From: Marchantia polymorpha subsp. ruderalis
Lineage: Eukaryota; Streptophyta; Marchantiopsida; Marchantiales; Marchantiaceae
Length of the DNA stretch: 64,000 nt
Assembly: GCA_037833965.1 (NCBI GenBank)
Contig: AP031353.1
Span: 1,118,501-1,182,500 of the forward strand
Direction: 5' to 3'
Under the pieces are notes generated by a model, which saw only the letters and a program-made list of their open reading frames with translations, was not told where the DNA came from and did not search any database. Of this stretch, positions 48,546 through 62,100 are shown piece by piece. Made by a program: the position numbers and the translations under genes. Numbering within the stretch: the first letter of the stretch is position 1; each line of letters opens with the position of its first letter.

Positions 48546-49243
48546 GTGGCTACACACAATGCTCTACAGAGTGTACTCCACACCGCCAGCATGCGGAAAT
48601 TGACGCTTGCCAGCTTGGGGTCCTATCGAGCTGTTGTGCCTTCTTCAAGATTAAGTGGAAATGGTGATCTTAAAGGGGACAAGTTTGGAAGTCGCGGAGC
48701 ATGCCTTGTGTCGAGTAGTTCCAAGCATTTTCTCGAAAAAAATGAATTGACAATTCTGTTGCAGCGGAGTTGAAGAAATCAGAAATTGAACAAGAGTTTT
48801 TCACAAAGTTGTTCAATTTTTTGTGAGGGCGGAAATGACAAAGACAGATGTGGTAATCATGGTCACAACTGGGATGTTCAAAGTTCGGGCCAAAGACACA
48901 GCTTTTACATTCCTTTGGTCTTCTCAACGTTGTCTTTCACTCACCCTTCTCTCGATGCTGAGAAGACAAAAAAATGGAGATTGGATGACAAAATTACCCA
49001 GCTACAAGGGCTATAGAGGCAGCTGATTTCATTCAAGAATTTGAGAGAATACATTTTGGCCATAGAGACGAGCAGACAAGTGAAAAATGCATTTAATAGT
49101 ATTGAACGATCTGGAATATATGTAAAACTAGATATTGCTTTGGCAAGCAAGATGCTTGACCAAAGAAGTTTGTATGTATTGAAGTGTCTAGTTGTAATTG
49201 ATCAAGATAATTTGTTAGATGTTAAAGATTGGGAGTATGCATG
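48546..49243 (+). other. Unrecognised, possibly decayed coding sequence
   Basis: A frame at 48546-48773 begins MATHNALQSVLHTASMRKL and is rich in Ser, Arg and Gly, like a plastid transit peptide. A later stretch (48961-49243) reads KWRLDDKITQLQGL, a TAG stop, then LREYILAIETSRQVKNAF and LYVLKCLVVIDQDNLLDVKD in helix-like order, with frame kept across the stop. No family is recognised and splice sites are not convincing. It could be a pseudogene, or chance. Confidence 0.25.
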
Positions 49244-49244
49244 A

Positions 49245-51750
49245 TTCTACAAACATCCAGCATATCCAATACAAATGAAGTTCCCGGAAAATAAATAATG
49301 AGTATAAGAAGAAGCTAGTATCGATTTGTGTTAACAAATATCCACTCGCATCATATGTGTACAAGATTTCGTTTTAGAACTTTGCGAAGTACATGATTTC
49401 CCATCTAATCAAAACGAAACTTGATGAGTACCATCAAACAATTTAAGTCTTATTGTAATTAAGAGGCTGAGTGTATTCGTAGTGGTCATCTTTTCTGAGT
49501 GATCCATAGTCAACCAAAATGTCTTGCAATCTTTGACTTACACGTTAAAGTTGCAATGAGGGACTTTCGTCACTATGAATACAACTTGTCTTCGGTACGT
49601 CGAGATGAATGGGCTCTTACATGTACACTACAAACAGTTTTTTCCTCCTTCAGCGTGATTTTCCTTTGCTCGATTTAGGATAGTGCCGGTTACCTTTTGG
49701 ACTATGACCAAAAATAGCAATTACCAGAATACTATTCAAAATGCTTTGTTTATCTGCTTTGTTTTATAAAAATTTTGCAACTTCCTGGTCAAAGATGATC
49801 ACAAACACTTCACAAACTTCTGATGGTTACTACGGACGATGTAAAAACGTTTAGCCAACAATCGTTCTCATCATCAAGACATATTTTAGTAAATAATGTT
49901 ACAAATCAGCTTCATATTTAAGTTGTCAAATCGGCAAGAATACTGTTAGTGAAAGTTAGGATACTATTTTTTAAGTTAATTTTTTATAACATCATATGAT
50001 TTTAATGATATCACAATGAGAACAGTTATTAAGTGTGAAGTATAAACAATATTAGTCAAAGTTGATTCAATGAATGTGGGATGGTTTTAGTAATGTAAAT
50101 AAAATACAGATTACCTTTATTTCTAAATTTCAGCGAATTTTTAAACTGAAGCTAAATTGTTAATCTAATGGTGCATTTCATCAAACTCAAAGAAATAAAA
50201 TTATGCATTCTCTCCAAAAACACTATGATTGACAATCAAGCAAGTATTTTTTCATTTATGTATTTTATTCAATTATCAATAACATACTTATATCCTGCTT
50301 ATGTAAATTTTTTTATCAAAAAAGTTTGATGGTGGTTGTCTTCGTGCACTTAGGCACATCTGTAATTAACTTCTTTACTATCTTATTAGTAAACAAATTC
50401 CGCTGTACAACAAAAGCATATGGGCTTTCTCAATTTGTAATATAGTGGATACCGTTTGGACACGATGATCACAGGGAACTCCCTCTGACCTCCAGTTCTT
50501 CGAATTGTGAACTATTTATAGATCAAGATATCTGAAAGCTGCACTTATACGTAGTTTCAACTGGTGAAAAAGTGGTCATGTAAGGTTCACAGAGGTTAAT
50601 AAGCTTAGGTTGTTTCCCCTCCTGGTGGCCTACTTGTGTTTTATAAGTATCCTAATGTTTACTTTTATTTCTAGACTGGTGACCATTCCTTCTCTACTTA
50701 TCTGATCTTGACAGATAAGAGTGTCATTTATGGATCCAACGTTGATAGTAAACTTTCAAAAGTTTGTAATTTTTACTCAATTCGACTATTCATCTCCATA
50801 TCTCCACGTTACTTCATACATGATTTTAAAGTACTCTTTCGATGACAAACAACCTACGCGAGTTGTAGAAAGCAATATACTTACTCGGGTGACTGATAAC
50901 TTTCACGTCTGCCTTCTGATTCCTCTTCAACGTTCCGACGAATGGGTATGTGCCAGAGAATTTGTCTCACATTCCTGACTTCAACCATTTCCACATTTAG
51001 TTGTAACGTTACTTACGTCGGTAAAAAGTCTTCAGAGGATGGACTGTGAAATGAAATCAAACTTGCAATCAGCGCAAGTATGGATCAAGGAATATTGGAG
51101 AAAATTGGGAGCCGAAATGGGTGTGTGTTGGAAAATTAACACTGGCTTCACGTGTCAACTGATTGCGCTATGCCATCGAAAAGTGCAGTAGATCCCCCAT
51201 CCTAATGGCATGTACCAAGACCAATTGTAGATCAGACTGAGTCATAAATTAATTCAGACGAAAGATTATGACAAAAAATATATAACAGAAACAGCAGTAC
51301 ATCCACCATCATATTTCTACACGACAATCTCTTGGAACAAGGGCCTGTCCTAGCATCCATCAAGGGTTGTGTATATTTCCAACCATTTCGTCAAAAATGA
51401 CACTGACGTCACTCCCATCAAAAAGTAAAAAAGTGATGGTAATGTATGTGCTTCATAACGCCCCTCAAAGACTGAAGAAATATGTACACTTTGAAGGTCT
51501 TTACTCAACCTAGTTTTGAAATCGAGACCGTTTCTACTGACAAAGCCTGATTCTGTCGTCAGACTGAGTATGTCAAAGGATGACCGCATTCCAGCAATCA
51601 AACTAGCCGAATCATCCTCTCATGTCTGCCGTTACAGCAACATATATACATATCACTTGACTGTCAGCCCTACATTGAGCAGTAGATGTGGACGCTATGT
51701 AGAACTAAACTTCCAATTACGTTTCACGTCCTCCTCTGCAATAGTGACAC
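49245..51750. other. AT-rich spacer, no gene seen
   Basis: Only short frames (85 codons or fewer) without motifs. It includes the presumed 3' UTR of the cytochrome b561 gene at its right end. Confidence 0.4.
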
Positions 51751-53794
51751 TTACTCGATTGCTTGATATCCGTCCTCCTCCTTGGGTGCAGGTATGAGAA
51801 TTGCCAAAACAGTAACGAACCCAAAGACAACCACCAACAGTGCCACAGTGTTCACAAACATGGCTTCACTGGCATAGTGACCCAGACTACCACTTTGTAA
51901 GAAGGTTATCTTCTCCAAAAACCCAAGAACTGCAGTTGCAACGGCGAGCACGTATGCGCCTATGCCAAAGAATACATGCCAAGGCAAAACGGCAGCTCTT
52001 GTAGAACCAGCAACGCTCTGAGTCCAGAAGGAGAAAAATCCAGCGATCCACTGCACTCGCCAATCAACGAGCTCTCAAGTCAACCAACGCAAGTGAAATG
52101 AAGAACATACAACCGCATGTTGAGATCGTTGAACGTGACTAAATCTTAGAAGTTAGCCCTCATTAGAGCTGAATCGGTGGTGGTCAAGCATCTTAATTCA
52201 TATTACTCAAGAGTGCTCATAAATGTTAGCAGAATTAAGAATGGTAAGCTTACAACAAAATTTGGTACATGACTTTCAAACTTCAAGACAATAAACATAC
52301 ACTCGTACCTGGATGAAAAACAGCACGACTGTGAATATACCCAACCACGAGTGCAAACTGTAGAAGTTATCGATATTCGAGTCCAGGTGAAACTTCAAAG
52401 CAGCCCAAATACCGACAAGAGCTAGGAGAAAAGCGATAGCTTGCAAGCTCATGTGCACCAACTTCTTCGATCTTTTAGTGCCGGATAGCGTTTTGTACAC
52501 CAAAATAGCTGCACAGAGTCCGGAAGTTAATTTCAAGTGCATCACCACAGTAACTGAAAGCATGAAAACCTACTCACGCTCTTGAACTGTCCGCAAATAC
52601 ATATACTGAACTACGGTAAACAAAAACTCAAGAGATCAAAAAGTGACTTATTATACGTCTTTTGATCCACAAACTCCGTGACGAAAACCATAATGTTCTC
52701 TCCAAGCATACCTTCTGAAAATGTTTAGATCGAAATAGTTCAGCACATGCTAGATTGTCTATCAAAAAGAGGAAAGCCAACTGTGGCGATCGGGCAGAAG
52801 TCCCATACCTTCACTAGATACAAATATGAAACCTCCGAACATGATCACCGGGTGAGCCTGTATCAAAAAGTGGGCGAAACCATTAGGGATTATATGAACA
52901 CTGCGTCCGCAAGTTTGGGCTGTTCTCTCCACCACATGTTATTGGAAAACTTATGAACCGACGTAGGACCAGCCTTGAGAACTAGATAAGAAATTCACGT
53001 CCCGATCTTATAGAAAAAGATAGCCCTGCGCTCTTTTCTGCACTTCAGCTGACACTCGACTTCTTCAGGTGAAGAGTGGATACAAGAGCCCTTGAGTACC
53101 GGACCATCAATCGGAAACTGATTAAGTATACTTGGAATATTCTTGAGGACAGATCATAAGTTCAGCTGTTTTCTAAAAAACAGCACAGCATCAGACTGTC
53201 TGGTAAATTAGAAGATCAGCTGACTTGGCAATCCAGGTCAGACTCTACAGAAGGACTACTTGACCAATCAGCCTGATTACTCTTCATAACACCGATGTCC
53301 ATCTCATCCCATTATGTATAACGTAAACTGCTAATGAAACTCGTGATAGGCCAGCTACCGCAGATCCCACTCCGTTGCCTCTTACGACCAAATCCATGAC
53401 AAATCCCTCCATCTGAAGCTCGGATCCAGCTTTGGAAAGGAAACCAACTACAGTCAACGCATCCAAACCTTCGACCCATACGATAGCCCCGGAGCTTAAC
53501 CAATTCACGAGGTGTCATTATAGAGTGTGCTCATGGCTCAAAAACGAACAATCAATGCCTGTATATACACAAACCAGAAGCATCCAAACCCTGATTTCGA
53601 ATCCAGCCAGGAGAGCAGGAAAAATGGTGCAGAGAGAAGATCCTCACATTGAAGATGAGAGCTGGCGCAGAGCCCCATAGGGTCACACCACCTCTGAAGG
53701 CGATCACCCAGTAGAGAATGAGCGCGAGAACGAGCACTCCCAAGACGTGAACGGCAGTGGCCACGGGAGCGAACGAGACGCCATACGAAGCCAT
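51751..53794 (-). CDS. CYB561: Cytochrome b561, ascorbate-dependent type (four exons, 231 aa)
   Basis: Exons in reading order are 53794-53648, 52857-52809, 52508-52309 and 52050-51751. All borders are GT-AG, phases agree (split codon G|CT), and the sum is 696 bases. The protein has six hydrophobic spans and passes electrons from cytosolic ascorbate across the membrane (tonoplast or plasma membrane) to monodehydroascorbate or ferric chelates. The four heme-ligand histidines are His51 (AHPVIMFGGF), His84 (KKLVHMSLQ), His118 (FYSLHSWLG) and His157 (LPWHVFFG). The ascorbate-side motif AILVYKTLSGTKRSKK is also present. Length and His spacing are those of plant CYB561. Exon 2 is only 49 bases, missed by simple ORF calling. 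The frame is open upstream of 53794, but only this ATG gives the family-like start MASYGVSFAPVATAVH. Confidence 0.93.
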
Positions 53795-54330
53795 GGGCCT
53801 GCGCACTTGGAGCACGGGGGCGGAAGGGCCTAGTCCTGAGCTGGAGCGCCTGACGACAGTGGGCAAATCTGAGTGAGGGTCGGAGACGGCTGGAGATCGA
53901 GAGTGGAGCGCTCGCGGCATGAGAGGGAACGCTCGGGTCACGCGCAAAAGCCTATATAGAGCAGGGGAACGACGACGAGCAGCAGCAGCAGCAGCAGGCT
54001 GGCTGGTCGGGGCCGAGTGCCCGGTTTGGGCTTGGCAGGAGGTGCGTCGCGGATGATGATGATGATGGTGGCGATGGCGATGGCGCCGATGGATCGAATC
54101 GAGCAACGACGCGCGAGCTGGATCAAAAGCCAATTGTGCCCGATGTTGGCATTGTGCTCGCCACACGACCGGTCTGTCCACGTCACCCTGCGCTCGGTCA
54201 GGCAATCAGTGTCTCGGTCAGTCAATCAACCATGACATGGCATCCCATGGCATGCCTGCCAACCTGCCAGCAAGCCTGCCAGCCAGTCAGCCTGCCCGCC
54301 AAATATCCACTCGGAGTCTCTTCATCGCCC
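53795..54330 (-). promoter_or_regulatory. GC-rich 5' region of the cytochrome b561 gene with simple repeats
   Basis: It includes (CAG)n at about 53980-53998, (GAT)n at about 54053-54067, and irregular CTGCCAGCC/GTCAGTC repeats at 54190-54300. These lie where the promoter and leader are expected. No core promoter element is clear. Confidence 0.4.
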
Positions 54331-57300
54331 ACCACTGCGACACAGCCCAATGATTTCTTCTCCTTCAATAAGCTCCCAAATCAGCCAATTCCTCATTCTA
54401 TACACGTCGCCCGGAATATTTAGCTGTTGAACAGCATGTTCTAAGACCTTTTCGGTTTATAAACTCGATAAGCCGCCTCGTTTGCCAATAAATATATTGC
54501 CAAAATAAAGGGCCATGTGTCTTACTCGACGAACAGCCCCATTGTGAAAAGGAGAAACGCCGTGGCTCATGGCCCTGGCGCAGCAACAGAGCTGAAAAAC
54601 CTCAAATACAATGAACGGGGTGAACTCGGCGTGGGGTCTCCACATCTTTTTTGCTTTATTACCGGGTGCGCCTTTTTGGAATTCGTCCGGACTGCAATGT
54701 GCTTCTGTCATGCTTTGACCAGTCATGACCATATAATTTGGAGGATATTTGGCCGAGTAGCTGACAGTTTCTTTTCTTAATGGTTTCCATTTGTAACGGG
54801 AAATCTCGCCAGGCCTAAAACCTCAGCCAGAGGGGAGCGAACGAGATATTTTAGCATAGTAGCGGTAGAGGTTGTAATTCATGGCGACTGCAAAGATCTC
54901 AGATGTCAGTTCTAGTGTAGGCGCTCTGAGCTCACAACTCTCACTCATCGTGCATGCACGACTGTCGTGGTTTGTGACTCTTACTACAGTAGGCGACCCT
55001 GGCGGGAATGTTGGTAGATCGAGCTTTTATCGTACGGCCTTCGTCGTAGTTCGGTTCCATCCTACGGACGCAAAGTGAGTGTGCTTTTCTCAGCCAGCCA
55101 TGGTCAAGGCCTTCGGGGATACTGCGCGGGAAGTTTCCCAACTGTTGTACAGTGTACTCTTTTTCTGCTATCCACTTGGTCCTGCTTTCCTTCGCTAGTT
55201 CCTATTGTACAGTGTCCTATGGACATCTGCAAGGACTCGAAGAGAAAAGCCGTAAAGTCTGATTTTAAGGATTATTGGACGGATAAAGAAATCGTGCAAA
55301 GGTAGGGGACGAGCAGCTGACATTCTTTTCAAAATTGTATATGTATAAACTGGAAAATATAAGGAAACTTGAAGATCACCGAGAAAGAGATAGGGCATGC
55401 GACCAAACCAATAAAAGTGGCATATCCGTATGTAGCTAACGCTAACAGCGACAAAAAGCCTATCACACTTGTCCAGAAGGAAACTCCATCACCTTGTGCA
55501 CCTCCCGGTAAGTACCTCTTACACTGATTATCAATATTGAGCTTATGGAATCGTTCCTTGTGGACCTCATATTGGGCTTCAAGAAGTCATATCTGTTGCA
55601 TTGTGCAAGCCTACTCAAGTCCGAGACTCCGAGAGATGGAGGCCTCACATGGAAGAAGTGAAGCTATATTAAACTGTATTCGGCTTCGTGCGGATCTATA
55701 TCTGGAATGAATAACAGATATTCATTCTATGTACTACTTGAATTTATGAAATGGATTATTATCTGCACTATTTAAGATTTCGTAATATATGGCTGTGGGG
55801 AAATTTTGGAGTTACATGGATAAATATACATACATTTCCACAGGTTTATAAGTAACAGCCTATTAAAATTTGAGTATCAAATATGACTGTTTCTTAGCTT
55901 ATATTATAGCCTGATTATGTAGATTCATGACAAGACAATGGGGTTGGTGAATGATGAAATTATTGATATGTAAATGCTATTTAACATCAAGTGGTGGATC
56001 CATAACAAAGCGTAACATGGCAGCTCTAGTTTGATAAACATTGGGAGCGTAGCTCCATGCAGATTAGTAATGTTATGGATGACAAGCAAAATAATTCAAA
56101 AGTGCAAATCGAGATACAAAACGTTTTGATGCGTTGTCGAATCCATAGCCATAGAAAACCTCCATGCATGGCACACAGGGCGAGCCATGCATTGCAAGTT
56201 GACCGCACATACAAGTCTGATGAAGTTGGAGAGCAAACCCGTAGGAGAGAATTGTGCAAAATATCAATATGTTTGTTGTCAACCGAAATAGAGCTTCTCA
56301 TGCCATGTATCCTACTGCTAACTACATTACACTGGTTTTTTACTTTGGGATAGTGACCAAATAAGCATAACTGACGAATTCCTTGTCATTATCTTGCTAC
56401 TCCACGCGTTGAAATAATGATAGCGCTCCCTCTTTTGCCAATGTTACCTTTTGAGCACATTGACAAATTACAACATTACGCTCAACCTCACTGCCAAATG
56501 CATGCTCCTTCACATCACTATCCGAATCGCTATTGATGATATCTATTGGATCAAAAGTCATGTCGCCAACAATCGCGTACACTATATACTTTTCAATGTT
56601 CAACACAATTTAACACTTAGTGAGAAGAGATGAAGACTAGAAATACGACTCAATAGAATTTTTGAACAACTAGTACATTGATGAAGAAGACATTTTGATC
56701 ATTAGCAGAATCAAGACGGTTGTACACAGTATAATGCATTGGATGCTGATTGCTGACATGAATTTCAATATTGTTGTAACGGAAAGTGCGGAATCATACT
56801 TCTACATAGGTAGAAGACTTGTGCTTTGCACTCACCTTCTCCTAGCGGCCAAACTCAATCAAGAATTGCCATTGTAGATCATTGATCCACTTGTCATTCG
56901 TAGTCCGGGAGCACAATCTGAAGCCAAGCCTCATGTCATTGAACTTGACATAATAATTTGCACTCATAGAAGCAATAGAACAACCCCCACTCCTCTCAGT
57001 ACGTAACTCTCACACATAAAACAAAGGTAGCATAAATATGTGTGTGGAGTAGTCTAGTTTAGATAATTTAGACGGCCGATTGCCTACATTAAACAATCAT
57101 GATGGATACTCAGTAAATTATGTATATTACACAGTGTTCTATCAAGTAATTTGCTCACAACAAAATGAAACTACAACAATCATGTTCTACAATTATATAT
57201 GTATAATTTAAGTTGTTACAAACTTATTTCTAACTTACTTTTATATTTATATATTTATATATATATAGTATTATGAAATGAAGTTACAAAAAATAAATTA

Positions 57301-59136
57301 CTTTTAATTTACGTGTATAAGATATTGTATTTTAGACAATTTATACATAGTCGTGATAATTTGACATATCATATAAGTTTATACTTTTATTATCATTTAA
57401 TTTTAAGAGACATTAATTTGCATGGATTACTTATGACACAATTTATAAATGTCTATATATATATAAAATAAAACAGATGCAAACGTTATAATGGTAATAA
57501 TAACATTATTAATCAACGTTATCAATTGGGATAAATATCAATAACACGGAGTCTTCCATCCTTGTTGCTATATTATTCGCTCGTCCTCCGATTGTGGAGA
57601 AGCTAAGTAGAAGAAACCAAAAGTAGAATAAACCTATTCCTTTTTGTAAAACGACGGAGACGCTCTCCTTCAATTGACGGACGGAAAGCCATGATTCGAT
57701 GGAGAGAAGCCGAACACAAGAGCTCCACCAAACCAAGAAACAAATGACCGACATCAAGCGTGAAACATCAGACCAGATTCAGAGCCCTCACGCGAGCAAT
57801 ACACGAGCGAGTCCTCAGGACTCGACCAATGCTTTCTCTCGAGTCAACATTTTCCAACTTAGTTTTCTTTGGAGTCGAGAGTCTGATGATAACATTATGT
57901 TGGTGGCTGCAAACTGTGTTGACGGACACGGAGGCAGGCTTCGCCGCCGAGACCACTTTGCTGCTTGTGTAGTGATTGAATTGAGCTCTGGATTTTCTCC
58001 CATGATTATTATGCAGGGCGCGAATTTAGAAGACGAGGCATCGCAACTCCGTCTGTCGGTGAGGTTTTAGCGCCGGACAAGACTTTGGTCAGTTCTCGAA
58101 TACACTTGTTGCCGTCACCCACCGAGCGTGCCTGACAGCGTTGGAGATTCTTCCTTCCATTCTCTTGAGGCTTGGGTGCAACGCTGCATTTTTTTCTCGT
58201 GGGTTTGGGCATGAAATCTGCTGCAAGAATGCCACAACCGACCTCACAAGTGAGAAATTGAATGGACCGAGGAAGTGGTAGATCATCGACTGCTATCACT
58301 CGCAAATTAGAATTCAATCGAGGGCCCTTGCGCCTCCGTCAATGTGCCGGAAATTACTTCTAACCTGATAAAGATGAAGATGAAGAAAATGTGGATTTTA
58401 ACAAAATCTCTGATACCTCTCTCCTCCCTGTGAAGGCCACAGAGATGAGAAATCTCGAACAGAATGGTGCTGAAGACAATGGAAAGAGGTATTGACGTCC
58501 CAAATGTTGTAAACGCAATCAAATTGATTGTCCAAGTTGCAACATTTGGAATTGAGCCTGCATATACTACACTGAAACATTGGCAGGACTGTCTTTTGCA
58601 GTTTGTTACGTCATTCCCCATCAGACTGAACAACTTTCTCTCCCAGCAGTATTACCTTTTGAACATGGAACCGTATCAAAGGGAGGGTTCAGTTTATATT
58701 GTGTTCATTTGACATTTATGAAGATCTGTCAATCTGCAATGTACGTCAGTCCACCTGCATGTGAAGAGAAGACTGAGCGAGTGCATACACAAATTGTTAC
58801 TCTGACCTCCAATGTTCAGAAACGTAAATAAGCTCACTGCAATCCAAGTTTGTATGTGTTGAGCACAGCTGCCTTTGCTTTCCGTTTCCGACCTGGAATG
58901 ACCACGGGATATATGGCCTAAGTTAGCGAACTGTAGAGAATATGGTGACAGTACCCGACCCCATCAGTAAGTAGCAACGATTTCAAAACGATTCAAAATA
59001 TGACTCAGCCAGTTCGTTGATAAGCATTCCATGATAGGAAGTTCGTACCTGTGCAGGTTTAGAAAATCCACGACCGTAAGAGTCTCGTAAGAACGAGCGA
59101 AGACTGCAGTTCAAGTGCTTTCTGAAGCCGATCAGC
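54331..59136. other. Spacer between cytochrome b561 and the channel gene
   Basis: No gene is recognised. A GC-richer segment at 57690-58300 could hold the channel promoter or a non-coding first exon, or a separate small gene; frames on both strands there (102-123 codons) lack family features. The stretch 57170-57500 is extremely AT-rich. Confidence 0.35.
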
Positions 59137-62100
59137 ATGTCGGTCACAGATCCCGATTCGTCTTTCGAATCAAGGTTTGTGTCTAATACATGCTCACAGC
59201 AGACAATTAGGGTTTCAACTGAATCTACAACTAAAGCACCATGGTCCAACATTCTCGTTCGCCCCATGCGAGTTAATCACTGCCGCAGTAGAGTTGATGC
59301 CCGCTTACATTTTTTTTATTGTTATCCTCAGTTTCACAGGATGTAAGTGACTATGAAAACCATCTAATGAAGTGAAATAGACGCACATTCAGTCTCAACT
59401 CTGCTGTATTTTTTGTGTTCGTCCTCACAGCAGATTGCAGCCTGTGTCCGAAATTGAGGAAGTTGTTCAAGTGCCCCCCATTGAAGAACTTATAGATGAT
59501 GTGTCCGATTCTTTAGAGGTATCTGTGCCTATATTAGAGAATGTCGGTGCCACTCCTGGTAGTTCCACTTCAATCCGTCGAGGAATCACTAGAAATCGTC
59601 TTTTGACTATATCGACGACGGGAGAATGCACGGTCCAAGATGAACCTGCTCCTTCCAAACCAGACAAGGGTAAGAAGCAACAAGGTTCTGGGCAGAGTCA
59701 CAGAAAAATATCTCTCCAGAACCCGTTCCCTAGTGTGGGAAAGTTCAGAGGAACAGCTGAAGATAAGATTCTTGCCTGTATATTGTGGCTCAAAAGAAGA
59801 AGCAATGAGAAGCAAGTTAAAGCGGGCAAGGTAATTGGTTCTCAAAAGTTGATCAAGAACATTCAGCTATCGAACACTCTGTATTTAACTAAACTGTGAG
59901 TTTCACTTAGCTTCTCAAAAGCACACACAGCCTAGCTTCCAATTTGCATCAACCAATAGCTGTCATTGGCATTTCATTTGAAGTTTCTTTAACCGTCCGT
60001 CCAGTGTCAGCCTTTCAATGCTAGCACTAGTTTGTGTGTCCAGAATTCCGAGATTGGGCCGTAAGCAAGGCAGATGTTTGAATTGCAAGCATCTCGTCTT
60101 GAACTTGTTAATGCGGAAGTGAACCATTTGACATCTGTTTACTTGATCGCAAGTAGAATATGCATGCAATTGATTACCGTAACCAGAACACAAATCATCA
60201 GTTTACGAAACTGTCGTTCGATTTCGTATCACCGTGCTTATGAAGCTCTGATGAAGTTACGGTTCTTTGTTTGTCCAGGATGTTTTAGCCCTGTATCACG
60301 ACTCATTTCTCTACGCGGAAGTACCGTTATCTATCAAGGTTAGAGCTTCCATTCGAGGAGGTTTTTTGCGCCCTATTCTTGTATGGGTAAGGCGCTCTTT
60401 CGGTCTATGACACCAATTGAAAATTCTTTGTGGGCTCACACTTCTCCTTGACCGTCTAGTACTGCATTGTTTCATATGTACAAGGTATATACATGTTATA
60501 TACATGGTTTAGACTGAGTAAAGGCCAGTATAAACAAGTACTATGTTAATAAGGAAGAATATTCTGGACGAGCAGGGCTTTCATCTTCAGTTTGTGAATC
60601 ACTTCAAATAGTTATGTGCTGGCTGATGTTTCTGTGTGCTGGATTGCAGCTGGAATTTATAGCTGCTTTGACTTCGGTGATTGTCTACGTTCGATCGACG
60701 TCAGTTTTTTGAAAACCTGAGCACCTTAATCCAATAGTTTCTGGCTTCCTGCTCCAACTCTTCAGAACGTTGAATATTGGACCTCTTTTTGTGCTCGGAA
60801 AGAGTTGTAGTCGTGTGGAAAAAAATTACTTCGTTATGCAGGTGTATTACTCGGAAAACTTATTTTCTGAAAACCTGCTGTCTGAATCTCATGTTTATGT
60901 ATGTCAGTAGAGAATTACTACATACATCCTCCTTTCAAACTTCTCATCTTTTCCAGAAGACCTCCGAGTATCCAGAGGATGGAAACATCTATGTCCGAAC
61001 CTTACGACACAGATTTCAATGGTCAATCTTGCAGCCAGTGACGCTTTCTGGTTGGAAGCATGCAGGTACAACTACGAAACTCCACCCTATGTTATTATCG
61101 TGGAAACCGTGTGTGGTGTATTTTTCTTAATTGATTACGTTATAAATTTGTTCAGGTATGTTCCTAACCGAACCTCATAAGAAGAGGAGGAGATTCAATT
61201 GTTTTAAGCATATGAGCACCCGGAGCACTAATCTTTCATGAAAAACTGATTATTTGACGGTTGTGAGTTTCAATGCAAAATTTAATTTTTTGGATCATCA
61301 GAGGTAGTGTAATGTATCAGCCCGTCTGACAGTAATAGACATTATTGTCATACAAGCTGATACCTTACTCTACTTAGATAGTACTGCTAGACTAACTTCT
61401 GTCCTTGATGACCAGTCTTTTAAAAATTCATTACATTGACATTTTGTTGAGCTCCAACGCAGTGCTCCAGTACGGTTGTACTACATTATATCAGCAACAG
61501 GACTTGTTGACTTGTTGAGCGTACTGCCCATCGCCTTTCTCTGGAGGTCTGGTATTGATTTGTTATCACTGAGAATTCTTATCTCCATTGGTTGTTTTCC
61601 TAATTTTCTGCAAGCCAATTTATGGACGCAAGTCTATAGTTAAAATTTTTGTCCAAGACGAAAGGCTCTCACTCAAACCATTTCAGCATACTGGTTGAAA
61701 GGACCAAATTGGTTATGTCAAGTTCAATGAGAGGTGACCACTGCCACCTTCTGAACTATCTACGTGTCTGAAGTAACTCTGATTACTGAAAGTGTGCATC
61801 TTCGCAGCAAAAAGAAGAACTTTGGAGTTGAAATTTTGTTATTTCTCCGAGTTCTAAGGTACGCAGCTGTCAGGGCAAACACTATCCAATAAGTCTGAAC
61901 TTAGGAATGGTGTGGGAGGTTTCAAATTTTATTTTTTCTAAATTAAGAATCGTATTTCGGTATTGTATAGATATATTCTTCGGGTGAGCAAAATGCTGCG
62001 CAATAAATTCATAAATTGAAATACAATTTTGTCTTGTGGCTAGAATAATGCCCGTGCTAACATCCATTGGGCTGAGTGGAGCAACAATTACACAGCAGAT

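Noticed and set aside
57699..58317. Frames of 123 (plus) and 102 (minus) codons before the channel, considered as its first exon or a separate gene
   Set aside because: No motif and no phase-consistent splice into 59431 was found; the ATG at 59137 gives a clean in-phase first exon.
60777..61130. 117-codon plus-strand frame over the channel S1-S2 region
   Set aside because: The S1-S2 motifs are in another frame (FWLEACRYNYETPPYVII); this frame lacks similarity and ends without a partner exon.
61547..61640. Continuation of the channel S3 exon past 61546 (frame stays open to about 61640)
   Set aside because: The extra residues end in a stop with no good donor, while splicing at 61546 to 61808 keeps phase and gives a normal short S3-S4 linker. 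The donor (gtctgg) is weak, so this is not fully closed.
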